Positions 39,085-48,515 of a DNA stretch of 64,000 nt are shown piece after piece; positions within the stretch are counted from its first letter, which is position 1, and each line of letters opens with the position of its first letter. The notes below the pieces were generated by a model. It saw only the letters and a program-made list of their open reading frames with translations, ran no database searches and was not told where the DNA came from. The DNA is from Moritella sp. F3 (GTDB taxonomy: Bacteria; Pseudomonadota; Gammaproteobacteria; Enterobacterales; Moritellaceae), in assembly GCF_015082335.1 (NCBI RefSeq), contig NZ_BLRL01000002.1, positions 596,569 to 660,568 of the forward strand, written 5' to 3'. The translations under genes and the position numbers were made by a program.

Positions 39085-39558
39085 TCAGATAATGTTTACA
39101 TCAATCTTATTTAACATTTGACGGTCGTTATCTTGCTCATTGACGATCTGCTTTATTTCATTATTTGCCATCAGATCAGCCAGCGATATATTATCAAGAA
39201 AATCACTGATTCGCTCACTTAAATCATCCCAAAGTGAATGCGTTAAACAGCGTTTCCCATCATTACAACCGCCTGAAGAATCACATTTGGTCGCTTTTAC
39301 ATTCTCATCAACAGCATCAATGATCATACCGACAGAAATAAGTCCAGGTAACATGCCTAACTTATAGCCACCACCAGGTCCTCGTGCACTTGCAACCAAG
39401 TTCTTTCGACGTAATCGAGAGAATAACTGCTCCAGATACGACAATGAAATACTTTGTCGCTCTGATATTTCAGCTAATGGCACAGGTTTAATTTCTGCGT
39501 GCAATGCAAGATCAATCATAGCTGTAACGGCGTAACGTCCCTTCGATGTCAATCGCAT
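39085..39558 (-). CDS. iscR: Fe-S cluster assembly transcriptional regulator IscR
   Basis: 157 residues, Rrf2 family. The winged helix occupies residues 1-75 ([18 protein letters not shown]). The [2Fe-2S] ligands are C92, C98, C104 and H107. Two adjacent type 1 IscR sites lie just upstream, so the holo-protein should repress its own operon, as in E. coli. Confidence 0.97.
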   Translation of the reverse strand: MRLTSKGRYAVTAMIDLALHAEIKPVPLAEISERQSISLSYLEQLFSRLRRKNLVASARGPGGGYKLGMLPGLISVGMIIDAVDENVKATKCDSSGGCNDGKRCLTHSLWDDLSERISDFLDNISLADLMANNEIKQIVNEQDNDRQMLNKIDVNII

Positions 39559-39594
39559 AGCAACCTCTAAACTGTTATTTAAGGTTATGGTTAC

Positions 39595-39619
39595 ATACCC
39601 GACTTAAATGGTCAAGTAT
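39595..39619 (-). promoter_or_regulatory. IscR type 1 site overlapping the iscR promoter
   Basis: Read on the minus strand, the 25 bp fit the [2Fe-2S]-IscR type 1 consensus: ATACTTGACC, ATTTA, then AGTCGGGTAT. The TTGACC inside it is the likely -35 box of iscR. The site lies 37-61 bp before the iscR ATG. Confidence 0.8.
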
Positions 39620-39644
39620 ATACCTGACTAATTTACTCAGGTAT
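39620..39644 (-). promoter_or_regulatory. Second IscR type 1 site, directly adjacent
   Basis: On the minus strand the site reads ATACCTGAGT, AAATT, then AGTCAGGTAT, again fitting the type 1 consensus almost exactly. It abuts the first site without a gap. The pair in tandem matches the arrangement known from the E. coli iscR promoter. Confidence 0.8.
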
Positions 39645-39680
39645 TACGTTTTAGCCATTAAAGAGACGGGGCTGATGACT

Positions 39681-40397
39681 TTATTTTTTAAGGTTACGCT
39701 GGATAGAAACCAAGGCACCACGGAGAATATTCAACTCTACAGTTTCTGGACGTGCACGAGTGAATAATCGACGTAAACGATTCATCACCACACCCGGATG
39801 GGCTTTATTGATAAAACCAGAATCCCATAACGTCTCTTCAAGATGCGTATGGAACATTTCTAGCTCCGCTTGCTTTGGATACGGATTATCTTGTTCAGGG
39901 AACGTATTTGTCGCGAGGTAAGCCATGCGTGTTTCGTATGTTAAAATCTGCACTGCCATTGCGAGGTTTAATGAGCTGTATTCTGGATTTGCAGATACGC
40001 ATACATGATAAGTACATTTTTGTAGTTCATCATTGGTTAAACCAATACGTTCACGACCAAATACCAATGCTACAGGGTAGTTAGGTACTTCTTCGATGAG
40101 CTTTAAGCCCGCTTCACGTGAATCAAGCATTGGCCACTGTAACGTACGTGAACGCGCGCTAGTACCAATCACTAAACCACAGTTTTCCACGGCCTCTTCT
40201 AAGGTATCGACAATCGTTGCATTTTCTAATACATCTGCTGCACCGGCAGCCAGTGCCACTGATTTTTCATCAATTTCACATAACGGTGCAACTAACACCA
40301 ACTGTGTTAATCCCATAGTTTTCATTGCGCGAGCTGCTGAACCAATATTACCAGGGTGAGATGTACCGACTAATACAACTTTTACGTTTGCTAACAT
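39681..40397 (-). CDS. trmJ: tRNA (Cm32/Um32) 2'-O-methyltransferase TrmJ
   Basis: 238 residues, SPOUT fold. Marks are [23 protein letters not shown] at the N-terminus and [19 protein letters not shown] followed by [11 protein letters not shown], the knot that binds SAM. It methylates residue 32 of several tRNAs. It lies upstream of iscR in the same direction and is divergent from suhB, both as in E. coli. Confidence 0.95.
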   Translation of the reverse strand: MLANVKVVLVGTSHPGNIGSAARAMKTMGLTQLVLVAPLCEIDEKSVALAAGAADVLENATIVDTLEEAVENCGLVIGTSARSRTLQWPMLDSREAGLKLIEEVPNYPVALVFGRERIGLTNDELQKCTYHVCVSANPEYSSLNLAMAVQILTYETRMAYLATNTFPEQDNPYPKQAELEMFHTHLEETLWDSGFINKAHPGVVMNRLRRLFTRARPETVELNILRGALVSIQRNLKK

Positions 40398-40675
40398 AAT
40401 AAATACCTAAAAAGATGCATAACAGTCAAACAAGCTAATTAAACAGGTCGTTTAAGGCAAGGGTTAGACTATTATTGGAATTGTTAATTTACTGGTCGCG
40501 GATTCTACCACAATTAACCCAGTGCAGATGCAATAAGCAGCAGTGAAAACGTAAAAATATACTAAGAATTAAAATAAGGTGTAAAAAGTTATGAAAATTA
40601 CTTTGGATCTTTACGTTAAGTTGGGTATACTCCGCGCCCTAATTCCCGTTCTTTCAAAAATTTGGTGGTAATAGT

Positions 40676-41479
40676 ATGCATCCGATGCTAACAATAGCGA
40701 TCCGTGCTGCGCGTGACGCAGGCAATGTAATCGTAAAAGCTTATGGCGATCCTAGTAAAACTAAGATTGAGCAAAAAGGCACAAATGATTTTGTGACTAA
40801 CGTAGAAAAAGAAGCTGAAGCAGCTATTATCGCTACAATTAAAAAAGCTTACCCAGAGCATACTATCATCGCTAAAGACAGCGGTGCTATTTCTGGTACA
40901 GATACTGACTACCAGTGGATTATTGACCCACTAAACGGTCACACTAACTTTATTAAAGGTATTCCACACTTCGCAATCTCAGTTGCTTTACACGTTAAAG
41001 GTAAATCTGAAGTTGCAGTTATCTTTGATGCTATCGGTGATGAAATCTTCTCTGCTTGTCGTGGTAAAGGCGCTCAATTAAACGGTTTCCGTTTACGTAC
41101 TGGCTCAGCTAAAGATTTATCTGGTACTGTTTTAGCAACAGGCTTCCCACACAACATGAAGCATCAACAAGATACTTACATGAACATCTTTAGTTCATTA
41201 TTTACTGAATGTGCTGATGTACGTGCTGCTGGTTGTCCTGCACTTAACCTTGCTTACCTAGCAGCTGGTCGTATCGACGGTTTCTGGAGCATGGGTCAAA
41301 AACCTTGGGAAACTGCAGCGGGTAACTTAATCGCAACTGAGTCAGGCGCTATCGTAACTGATTTCGCTGGCGGCCATGATTTCTTCAAATCTGGTAACTC
41401 AGTAGCTGCATCTCCACGTGTACTTAAAGAAATGCTTGCTAAGATCCGTCCTAACCTGACTGAATCTTTAGCTAAATAA
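40676..41479 (+). CDS. suhB: SuhB-like inositol monophosphatase family protein with altered metal site
   Basis: 267 residues, collinear with E. coli SuhB over its whole length (MHPMLTIAIRAARDAGN; KGTNDFVTNVEKEAEA). The family motifs are altered. E67 is K67 (IIAKDSG rather than EESG), D87 is N87 and T89 is H89 (DPLNGHTNF rather than DPLDGTTNF), D191 is N191, and D212 is E212 (KPWETAAG rather than PWDxAAG). Of the usual metal ligands only D84 is unchanged. Phosphatase activity is therefore probably weak or lost. SuhB also has a known second role as a Nus factor in rRNA transcription antitermination, which does not need catalysis. The frame is intact and the place next to trmJ is conserved, so this is not a pseudogene. 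A terminator follows. Confidence 0.92.
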   Translation: MHPMLTIAIRAARDAGNVIVKAYGDPSKTKIEQKGTNDFVTNVEKEAEAAIIATIKKAYPEHTIIAKDSGAISGTDTDYQWIIDPLNGHTNFIKGIPHFAISVALHVKGKSEVAVIFDAIGDEIFSACRGKGAQLNGFRLRTGSAKDLSGTVLATGFPHNMKHQQDTYMNIFSSLFTECADVRAAGCPALNLAYLAAGRIDGFWSMGQKPWETAAGNLIATESGAIVTDFAGGHDFFKSGNSVAASPRVLKEMLAKIRPNLTESLAK

Positions 41480-41547
41480 CTTAACTTTAATTAAATCGTA
41501 GCGTGAATACGCTAGGTTATTAAGATGAGATTAAGTAGCATGAAATA

Positions 41548-41586
41548 AAAAAGGCCCAGTACTTATTATAAGTACTGGGCCTTTTT
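41548..41586. terminator. Bidirectional terminator between suhB and the siderophore operon
   Basis: A perfect 17-bp stem (41548-41564 with 41570-41586) has a 5-nt loop and A/T runs on both sides. Confidence 0.93.
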
Positions 41587-41647
41587 ATTTAGCTTAATTT
41601 TTATTTTATCTTGATTTTAATTCTCGCTATCATGATTATAATCTAAG

Positions 41648-43075
41648 TTAAACCATGGATAATACTTGGTCTTTTGTTTCTTCTTTATCATATTGCTCTG
41701 CACTATATTCCTTGGAGTTATCAACATTTAAACTATTCACTTTTAAACTATCGACCGCTAAGCGATTTACAGCTCCCCCCTCCTCTTCAACATCATTTGT
41801 CCATTGGATCACATGTTCATTTTCAGCTAGGTCAAATGCAGGTTCCGGTAATAAATCATTAATTATTTTAGCTGAGCGCCACGCCATTAAGCTCAACTGG
41901 GGATCCGCAATACCGTGACTATCTAGCCCAGCATTAACCGCATAAATGTGATTATCTTCACCACCAGTCCATTTAACTCTAAAGTTAGGGTCTAGTTGTA
42001 ACAAACCATCCTCAGATAGCTCAAGCAAAGGGCTCAATGATTTAATGCAATCAGGTATTTTTGATTCAAACCCCGTTGCCAGGATAACCACAGTTGCAGA
42101 ATAATCTTCCTGCTGACCTGTTAAGTTATTATCCGCTCTCAAGTTAAAGCTACTACCCCCACAAACTGTCGATGTCGTCATAGAATGTACAGTTCGATGC
42201 GGTAATAGACGAACCCACTTACGTTGTTTTTGCACTTCAAACTTATCATATAATTCCTGATAAATAGCCAACAATGCTTCGCTGGTGATACCGTCACTCG
42301 TTAATTTCTGCGCTCTAATTTCTTGTTGTTTAACCGTTTCATTTAAATGGTAAAATTGTTCGACATAGCGTGGCATAAAGTATTCATTGCTAAATGCCGC
42401 CTCATCTAATGCTTGGAAATTGGCGCGTCTCGACACCCAATCTAACTGGGCAGGCTGTCCCCAATTTCCACGTAATGCATTTAAGAATACATCTGCACCC
42501 GTTTGTCCGCCGCCAACAAGCACCACGCGTTTGCCGGTTAAATCTATATTACGTAAACCTATTTCACTGGCATGGAAACAGTTATCGCCCAAGTAAGGCT
42601 TTATCTCTTCAGGGATGTAAGGCGTCTTCCCTGTCCCTAAGCAAATATGTTTCGCTTGATATTGGGCTTGATTGGTTGTGATCACAAATCGATCACCAAC
42701 AAAATTTATATCCTCTACCGTCTGCGAAAAATTCACATTATTTAACTGTTTGGATACCCAAGATAAATAATCAGAGAACTCTGCGCGAGTAATGGTTTTT
42801 TGCTCTGTATTTAAGAAACGGTAAAACTTTTTGTTTCGCACCAAATAAGCAATAAAACTGTATGGACTTTCAGGTGCAACAGCCGTAACAAGATCTTTTA
42901 AATAAGACGTTTGCATATACGTACTTGGCAACATCAAACCTTCATGCCAAATAAATGATTTTTTATGCTCTAAAAAGCAACTTGTTAAACTGGGTGTCTG
43001 CTCTAATAGCGCAGCGATACTTAAATTGAAAGGACCAACACCTATACCGATAATATCTGTTAACTTTTCCATCAT
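41648..43075 (-). CDS. iucD: L-lysine N6-monooxygenase, IucD-like (aerobactin-type)
   Basis: About 475 residues. It hydroxylates the lysine side-chain nitrogen using NADPH and O2, the first step of aerobactin. FAD site GIGVGPFNLSIAALLEQ lies near the start, NADPH site VVLVGGGQTGADVF near 185, and the C-terminal ATGFESKIPDCI block is normal. The last 45 residues are an unusual acidic tail with the imperfect repeat VDSLKVNSLNV. I chose ATG 43075, where AAGGA is correctly spaced; at 43081 the site touches the codon. It is the last gene of the operon, 8 bp after the iucA-iucB fusion. Confidence 0.9.
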   Translation of the reverse strand: MMEKLTDIIGIGVGPFNLSIAALLEQTPSLTSCFLEHKKSFIWHEGLMLPSTYMQTSYLKDLVTAVAPESPYSFIAYLVRNKKFYRFLNTEQKTITRAEFSDYLSWVSKQLNNVNFSQTVEDINFVGDRFVITTNQAQYQAKHICLGTGKTPYIPEEIKPYLGDNCFHASEIGLRNIDLTGKRVVLVGGGQTGADVFLNALRGNWGQPAQLDWVSRRANFQALDEAAFSNEYFMPRYVEQFYHLNETVKQQEIRAQKLTSDGITSEALLAIYQELYDKFEVQKQRKWVRLLPHRTVHSMTTSTVCGGSSFNLRADNNLTGQQEDYSATVVILATGFESKIPDCIKSLSPLLELSEDGLLQLDPNFRVKWTGGEDNHIYAVNAGLDSHGIADPQLSLMAWRSAKIINDLLPEPAFDLAENEHVIQWTNDVEEEGGAVNRLAVDSLKVNSLNVDNSKEYSAEQYDKEETKDQVLSMV

Positions 43076-43083
43076 GTTCATCC

Positions 43084-45885
43084 TTAAATAATACGCTCAA
43101 AAAAATCATTCCGTGCACTACACAGTAGCGCTGCTCTTTTATGCGGGAAATCGAACTCTTTTAACTTTTCTAACCCGACTTTACTGGCGATCTTCGCGAC
43201 ATGTTTATTATCAGCACGAGGTTCACCCAATACATGCCCGGTACGCTGTTCATCGGTATAAATCGCGTGCTGTAAACAACGCGCCCAATTCACAAAATAA
43301 CGTCCGCCTAAGAACAATGGATTACCCACCAGCATATGCACACCACGATCATAATGCTGGCAATCATAATAAATACCGAGACGATCTTCAGGTGTCCAAT
43401 ACACCTCTAAATACCCGAATGCCACGCCATCAACATAGCCGATGACCGCCATGCTATGAGGATCTGCGGTTTGCTTTTCGAGGTACTGTAAATGCGAGTG
43501 TTTACTGCCTGCGAGTTCCCACATACGACTTACTTCAGGACGATTATGCCAGTGACTAAATGTGGTTAAATCTAATTGCAGGTCTGCACATTTAAAACTA
43601 ATCACACGACCAAGATCATAAACGTATTGTTGATACCAAATGCCTTCTGGTTGCGGTTGACGCTCTGGGTATTCAACACCTTCAGCTGATATCAGTAATG
43701 GCGCGTCGGCTTTATCGCAAGCCTGTATTTTTGACCACATATTGGCGTATTGATAAAACGCAGCACGCTGAATATGCACATCATCACAAACGGTTTCAGC
43801 CCACGAGGGTATTTGCGCTGTTGTCATTGCTAACCATAATTGCTGCTTGATAATAATGGTTTTACGGTTAACGTCCATGCCAGCAAAAGCATGCTCAAGA
43901 ATATTAAACCACTGCGTCTGATCTAAAGTACTCAGCGATCCCCTCACTTCTGTTTCGACCTCAGCTCTGACTTCAGTTCTTAAATCTGCATTAAAACCAT
44001 CATCATAGGTAAATGCCCATTGGCTTAAACAGCTTTTTACCGTGAAATGAGCTCCGATGGTTTCAAATACCAGCTGGCTACCGGTTTTACTGATATGCCC
44101 ACTATCGGATTGTGGCTTGAATAAAGGTTTGAAAACGCTGTTAACGCCTTCCTTCGCTGCAAATTTAAATAGATTTGGGTAGCGAACATAAATTTTACTT
44201 GGGTCCGAAATTTCAGTTTCATTTTGCGCAGACAAGAAACAAAAAAAGTTACTTTTTATCGTCAAACTGTCACTGCTTAACAGGTAATCATAGAATGAGC
44301 GATCATAAAAACTATGCTGCGCTAGCTTACGCCAAAGGTGTTGTGACATCTGCACAAGTTGCTCAAGTGATGCTGTGCTATCTATATGCTGGTTCTCAAC
44401 TGACGGCACTTTTGATTGTAATGCGGCAATCACACTATTCAGCGAGTTAACAATAAGGTAATAGCTAAAATACGAATTCACATCTGCATTTTTCATGAAA
44501 TATTCTGGGGCATTTTCTTGTAACAACGGAAAACGAGTAATCGCCGTTTCAGTAAAGCCTGTTCCCTGGCAATCTCTGAATTTGACACCGCAAGGCAGAC
44601 CATTATCAAAATCAACTAAGATGTTTTGTTGGTGGGCAAGTAATATCAGTCCATAATCACTACGCGCGACACAGATGGGTTTTATGACTTGTTCTAAAAA
44701 TTGTTCGAACCAAATCAAGCTAGCATCGCGATACGACAATGACTGATGCGTCGCAAACTCGGCGATTAAGTCTTGAATAAAATTACCGCCATCCTCCTTC
44801 GTTTGAGTCAATGTAGCCAACACCATACTCGACTCTTTGCCTGTCGGGAAACAATTTTCACGCCAGCAGAATAAGCTATCGACTATCACCTCTCCGTTAA
44901 GATCTTTTAGCCCACTCCAGGCTGGTTCTTGCAGTACCGAGAACGTTGGGAAACGTTGCCATAACTCAGCCCCAGCCAGTTCTTCACTAACCTGACTGAA
45001 CAATACGCCACGCTCTAATTCTTTTACCGACAAGTGACGCACAGAGTTTGTTAACTTCACCGCAAGTGAAAACTTCAGCATCCAACGGCTATCTTGTTGC
45101 CATAACGCCCGCGTTGATGACGTTGGGTGCCATGTTTTACCTTGCCCACTATCGGCACATTCAATAATTAATCCATCAGCAAAATATTGCTGCATACTGG
45201 TATTATCACGCAGCACTTTCACTTGATGGGGATGCATTGGAAAAGCCAAGTAACCATCAGGGATAGCACTCGGGAATACCTTGCTATTAAATGTATCTTG
45301 GTAGGTTTGTAAGAGTAATTCTGAGAACGATTCGCCATGGCTATTACCGGTTAATAAACTCGGCGCAACAAAGTACCACTGCAACGCAAAACTATTGGCG
45401 TAATCAGGGCTATACAGTTTAGATTCTTCAGCCGTCCATCCTGCGTGACTCTTACCTGCAGGATGTAAATTATGCCCGCCAAGTAAACTCTGCTCCGCTT
45501 GAATAAACCCATCAATACCGACCGGTGTGGTTCGTGCCGCCAATACATTTTCAATATGACTTTGGCTAGTAAACACTTCCTGTTTAAATCCCAATAATTG
45601 CGTTTGGCTAAAGTCACCGGTAATTTCGTGATGCTGACAAATCAATTCAATCACGTCCGCATAAGCGATATCGGTATCGACATGACCTTGTAAATCACGA
45701 AACTTAGCCGGGTAATTAAATTGAAAACGTTGCACCGCGGAGCGCTGTAATAACGGCAACACCAGTTTGCCTGCGGTCATCGCTATACATATTTCATGAT
45801 CGGTAATGTCGTAATCAGTCCACTCATTCAATAACGCATTTAGAAAGGCATCTAATGATAACCTCTGGCTATAACTATACTGCAT
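43084..45885 (-). CDS. IucA-IucB fusion: NIS siderophore synthetase joined to N-hydroxylysine acetyltransferase
   Basis: About 933 residues in one unbroken frame. Residues 1 to about 600 are an IucA-type synthetase: HPAGKSHAGW, FPMHPHQVKVL, RHLSVKELERGVLF, LLAHQQNILV and FRDCQGTGF all align with E. coli IucA. Residues from about 745 are a GNAT acetyltransferase like the C-terminal part of IucB, with FGYLEVYWTPEDRLGIYYDC, RGVHMLVGNP and LKEFDFPHKRA. The 130 residues between may be the remaining N-terminal part of IucB. The protein would acetylate N6-hydroxylysine and couple it to citrate. I chose ATG 45885, where GAGGAG is well spaced. It overlaps the nitroreductase gene by 11 bp. Confidence 0.92.
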   Translation of the reverse strand: MQYSYSQRLSLDAFLNALLNEWTDYDITDHEICIAMTAGKLVLPLLQRSAVQRFQFNYPAKFRDLQGHVDTDIAYADVIELICQHHEITGDFSQTQLLGFKQEVFTSQSHIENVLAARTTPVGIDGFIQAEQSLLGGHNLHPAGKSHAGWTAEESKLYSPDYANSFALQWYFVAPSLLTGNSHGESFSELLLQTYQDTFNSKVFPSAIPDGYLAFPMHPHQVKVLRDNTSMQQYFADGLIIECADSGQGKTWHPTSSTRALWQQDSRWMLKFSLAVKLTNSVRHLSVKELERGVLFSQVSEELAGAELWQRFPTFSVLQEPAWSGLKDLNGEVIVDSLFCWRENCFPTGKESSMVLATLTQTKEDGGNFIQDLIAEFATHQSLSYRDASLIWFEQFLEQVIKPICVARSDYGLILLAHQQNILVDFDNGLPCGVKFRDCQGTGFTETAITRFPLLQENAPEYFMKNADVNSYFSYYLIVNSLNSVIAALQSKVPSVENQHIDSTASLEQLVQMSQHLWRKLAQHSFYDRSFYDYLLSSDSLTIKSNFFCFLSAQNETEISDPSKIYVRYPNLFKFAAKEGVNSVFKPLFKPQSDSGHISKTGSQLVFETIGAHFTVKSCLSQWAFTYDDGFNADLRTEVRAEVETEVRGSLSTLDQTQWFNILEHAFAGMDVNRKTIIIKQQLWLAMTTAQIPSWAETVCDDVHIQRAAFYQYANMWSKIQACDKADAPLLISAEGVEYPERQPQPEGIWYQQYVYDLGRVISFKCADLQLDLTTFSHWHNRPEVSRMWELAGSKHSHLQYLEKQTADPHSMAVIGYVDGVAFGYLEVYWTPEDRLGIYYDCQHYDRGVHMLVGNPLFLGGRYFVNWARCLQHAIYTDEQRTGHVLGEPRADNKHVAKIASKVGLEKLKEFDFPHKRAALLCSARNDFFERII

Positions 45886-46489
45886 CGTCATTCTCCTCTG
45901 TCGTAAATAGCGGTGTTAATTTGCCATCGCCCTGCCATTGATAACAATGTTTATCCACTTCCCCACGAGGCTTAACACGCGCTGATTTTTTAGTGCCCAG
46001 CATAATAAACGCCACCGGTTCTTGCTGTTGAGTTAAGCCAAATAATTGTTGCACACGCGGTAACTCTGCGGCATCAGTGCTATACCAAACGGCCGCAATG
46101 TCTTGTTGTTCAGCCGCTAATAAAATATTTTGACAGGCCGCCGCTGCGGATAAAACTTGATCACGACGTGAGACCGCATGCGGACTCGTTATATTCGCCG
46201 ACACCACAACCACCATAGGCGCATCGCCAAGGTAATTAGTCAGTCGACGCACCTTAGCCGGGTCGATATCACCGCCATCTTCTAACCAAGCTTCACACAT
46301 CAATTCGCACATACTCGGCACCTGTTCATTAGCCACAACAACTAAATGCCAAGGCCTTAGATTACCGTGGTCAGGTGCACTCATCACCGCTTGAAAGATA
46401 CGTTTCAACTGCACATTATCAGGCGCAGGCTGGCACATTTCATGAACATGACAAGAACTACGTTGATAAATAAAATCTAAAACAGGCAT
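45875..46489 (-). CDS. Nitroreductase family protein in the siderophore operon
   Basis: About 204 residues, FMN-dependent nitroreductase type resembling YdjA. Marks are RSSCHVHEMCQPAP near the start, AVMSAPDHGNLRPWHLVVV near 45 for FMN phosphate binding, and AAAACQNILLAAEQQDIAAVWYS. AAGGAG lies 9 bases before ATG 46489. It starts 4 bp after fhuB and overlaps iucA-iucB, so it is made together with the siderophore proteins. Aerobactin loci normally have no such gene. It may help release iron from the ferric siderophore or adjust a redox step, which is inference. Confidence 0.85.
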   Translation of the reverse strand: MPVLDFIYQRSSCHVHEMCQPAPDNVQLKRIFQAVMSAPDHGNLRPWHLVVVANEQVPSMCELMCEAWLEDGGDIDPAKVRRLTNYLGDAPMVVVVSANITSPHAVSRRDQVLSAAAACQNILLAAEQQDIAAVWYSTDAAELPRVQQLFGLTQQQEPVAFIMLGTKKSARVKPRGEVDKHCYQWQGDGKLTPLFTTEENDDAV

Positions 46490-46493
46490 GATA

Positions 46494-48515
46494 CTAACTC
46501 CTTTTAAACCGAGGCCTTTTATAACCAAGTAAAATCAAACAAATAAAATAGAGGCCGCCAATAATTGACACTAAGATGCCACTGGCGATTTCAAAGGGAG
46601 CAATCAGAGTTCGACCCAGCCCGTCAGCAAGCACTAACAGCCAAGCACCAATCGCCCCACTACCCAGCAGTAATACCCAATGGCGAGTTTGCCCACATAA
46701 CCGTAATAAATGTGGAGAGAGCAATCCAACAAACGCAATAGCACCAACAGAGGCTACGGCTGCGGCAGTAATTAATACCACCAGCAGTAAGATCAGCATG
46801 CGAAGTTTTAATAACGGCTGGCCTAAGTTATGCCCCCACGTTTCACCGAGCGTGAATAAATCAAGATGGCGCGAAAACGTAAACAGTAATAAACAACAAG
46901 GAATTGTAATGGCAAGTAGCAGCACGCCTATTTGGCTATCTGCGCCATAAGTCGTTCCCGTCAACCATAATACCGTGACCGATGCTGCGCCCGCTCCAAA
47001 GGTTAAGACCATCGATGCAACAGTGCCGCACCAAGCTGATATCGCAATACCTAAGAGCGCGAGTTGAGATACGGTGAATTGATAGCGCATCGCAATGAAT
47101 AAAATAGTGACCACGATTGCAGCACCGACTAACGCACAGACAAACAGCAACAAACGGGATGCATCAGGCCAGACTTGCAGGGCTAAAATAATGCAGAGAA
47201 CCGACGCTGATGTCGCACCTGAAATGTCAGGACTCGCCATTGGATTACGAAACAGTGCTTGTAATGTACAACCCGCAACGCCCAAGCCAAAACCAGAAAA
47301 TACCGCAACGACAATGCGCCATTGAGTAAAGTACTCACCATCAGCACTCGGCCAGAAATAAGCAATAGTCAGTGTCAGCGCGATCGCAGGTAAAGACAGT
47401 GCTAGCCATTTAGGTAACTGAATAAGCGATGCTAAGCCAAAGCCTGCTTCTTGCATCACCATGCCAGCTAGGCCTTGCTTACGCATCAACAGGTATAAGA
47501 AGAAAGGTGTACCAAGTAACACCGTTAGCACACCAGTGGGTAAGCGATAACCCGCTAATGGCATAGACCGAGAGAATAATTCAGCAAAGATAACCAACAA
47601 TGCGCCAATCAGGCTCGCGAATAGCAGTTTTTCACGATGTCGATAATGGCCAAGTAACTTCGCCATATGCGGAGCCATTAAACCAATAAAGCCTAATACC
47701 CCCACCATCGCGGTGACTAAAGAGGCTTGTAATACCGCCAACATTAATAGCCCTACTCGCCAACGATTTACTTTTAAACCCGCCATATTGGCCATTTCAT
47801 CACCCATACTCAACATATCGAGATGGCGATGACACAATAAAGGTAAGAGTAATAACAGCAATGCAGGCGTTAAAATAATACCCGCTAAATCACCATCACT
47901 TTGGCTAATGTTGCCACTGCCCCAAAGGAATAAACCGTCCATGCGCTGTTCTGCATAAAGCATAATGGCAGACGATACCGCGCCAACAGCCAAGCTCATC
48001 GCCATACCGATTAAAATAAGCTGTAACTTACCACCACCAATCACTTGCGATAAGGTCAGGATAAGTCCAGCTATCATCACTGCTGCCACAAACGCAGCGA
48101 TCCATACCATCCAAATACTCGGGTCAGGAATAAATAAGTTAACTAACATTGCACCTAATAATGCACCAGAGCTGATACCAATCGTTGAAGGTGATGCAAA
48201 GTCATTACCTAAGGTCACTTGTACTACCGTGCCAGATTGCGCCAATAAGGCACCACTTAATACCGCAATTAATAATGTCGGTAATAAGAGTTGAAATACA
48301 TACGTTTGTTGATAGCTATCAAACAAATCCATACTCGGAGCAAGCATGTAACTACCAACCGCGTAGGTACCAAGTACATAAGCACCAACCGACAGTAGAA
48401 CGAATACCAACAGAGTCGTTAATAGTAATGTTGAAAATACTTTTGATGCTGTCTTTGGTTGTAAGGGGTCTGCAACCGAGCTACTTTGCGTTTTATTATT
48501 TGTATTAACTAACAT
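46494..48515 (-). CDS. fhuB: Fe(3+)-hydroxamate ABC transporter permease, FhuB-like fused double permease
   Basis: 673 residues with two FecCD-type permease halves in one chain, as in E. coli FhuB. Each half has the GATSASVLC or ISSGALLGAML segment, and LGFIGLMAPHMAKLLGHYRH in the first half mirrors AFVGLLSPHLLRLCGQTRH in the second; both touch the ATPase. About twenty membrane segments are present. GGAGG precedes the ATG. It overlaps the fhuD-like gene by 11 bp. Confidence 0.93.
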   Translation of the reverse strand: MLVNTNNKTQSSSVADPLQPKTASKVFSTLLLTTLLVFVLLSVGAYVLGTYAVGSYMLAPSMDLFDSYQQTYVFQLLLPTLLIAVLSGALLAQSGTVVQVTLGNDFASPSTIGISSGALLGAMLVNLFIPDPSIWMVWIAAFVAAVMIAGLILTLSQVIGGGKLQLILIGMAMSLAVGAVSSAIMLYAEQRMDGLFLWGSGNISQSDGDLAGIILTPALLLLLLPLLCHRHLDMLSMGDEMANMAGLKVNRWRVGLLMLAVLQASLVTAMVGVLGFIGLMAPHMAKLLGHYRHREKLLFASLIGALLVIFAELFSRSMPLAGYRLPTGVLTVLLGTPFFLYLLMRKQGLAGMVMQEAGFGLASLIQLPKWLALSLPAIALTLTIAYFWPSADGEYFTQWRIVVAVFSGFGLGVAGCTLQALFRNPMASPDISGATSASVLCIILALQVWPDASRLLLFVCALVGAAIVVTILFIAMRYQFTVSQLALLGIAISAWCGTVASMVLTFGAGAASVTVLWLTGTTYGADSQIGVLLLAITIPCCLLLFTFSRHLDLFTLGETWGHNLGQPLLKLRMLILLLVVLITAAAVASVGAIAFVGLLSPHLLRLCGQTRHWVLLLGSGAIGAWLLVLADGLGRTLIAPFEIASGILVSIIGGLYFICLILLGYKRPRFKRS

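Noticed and set aside
40676..41479. suhB as a pseudogene
   Set aside because: The frame is full length, start and terminator are in place, non-catalytic residues are well conserved, and the changes are confined to catalytic positions.
43084..45885. iucA-iucB fusion as a sequencing artefact
   Set aside because: The frame is open across the whole linker, which has normal codon composition and a length fitting the N-terminal part of IucB.
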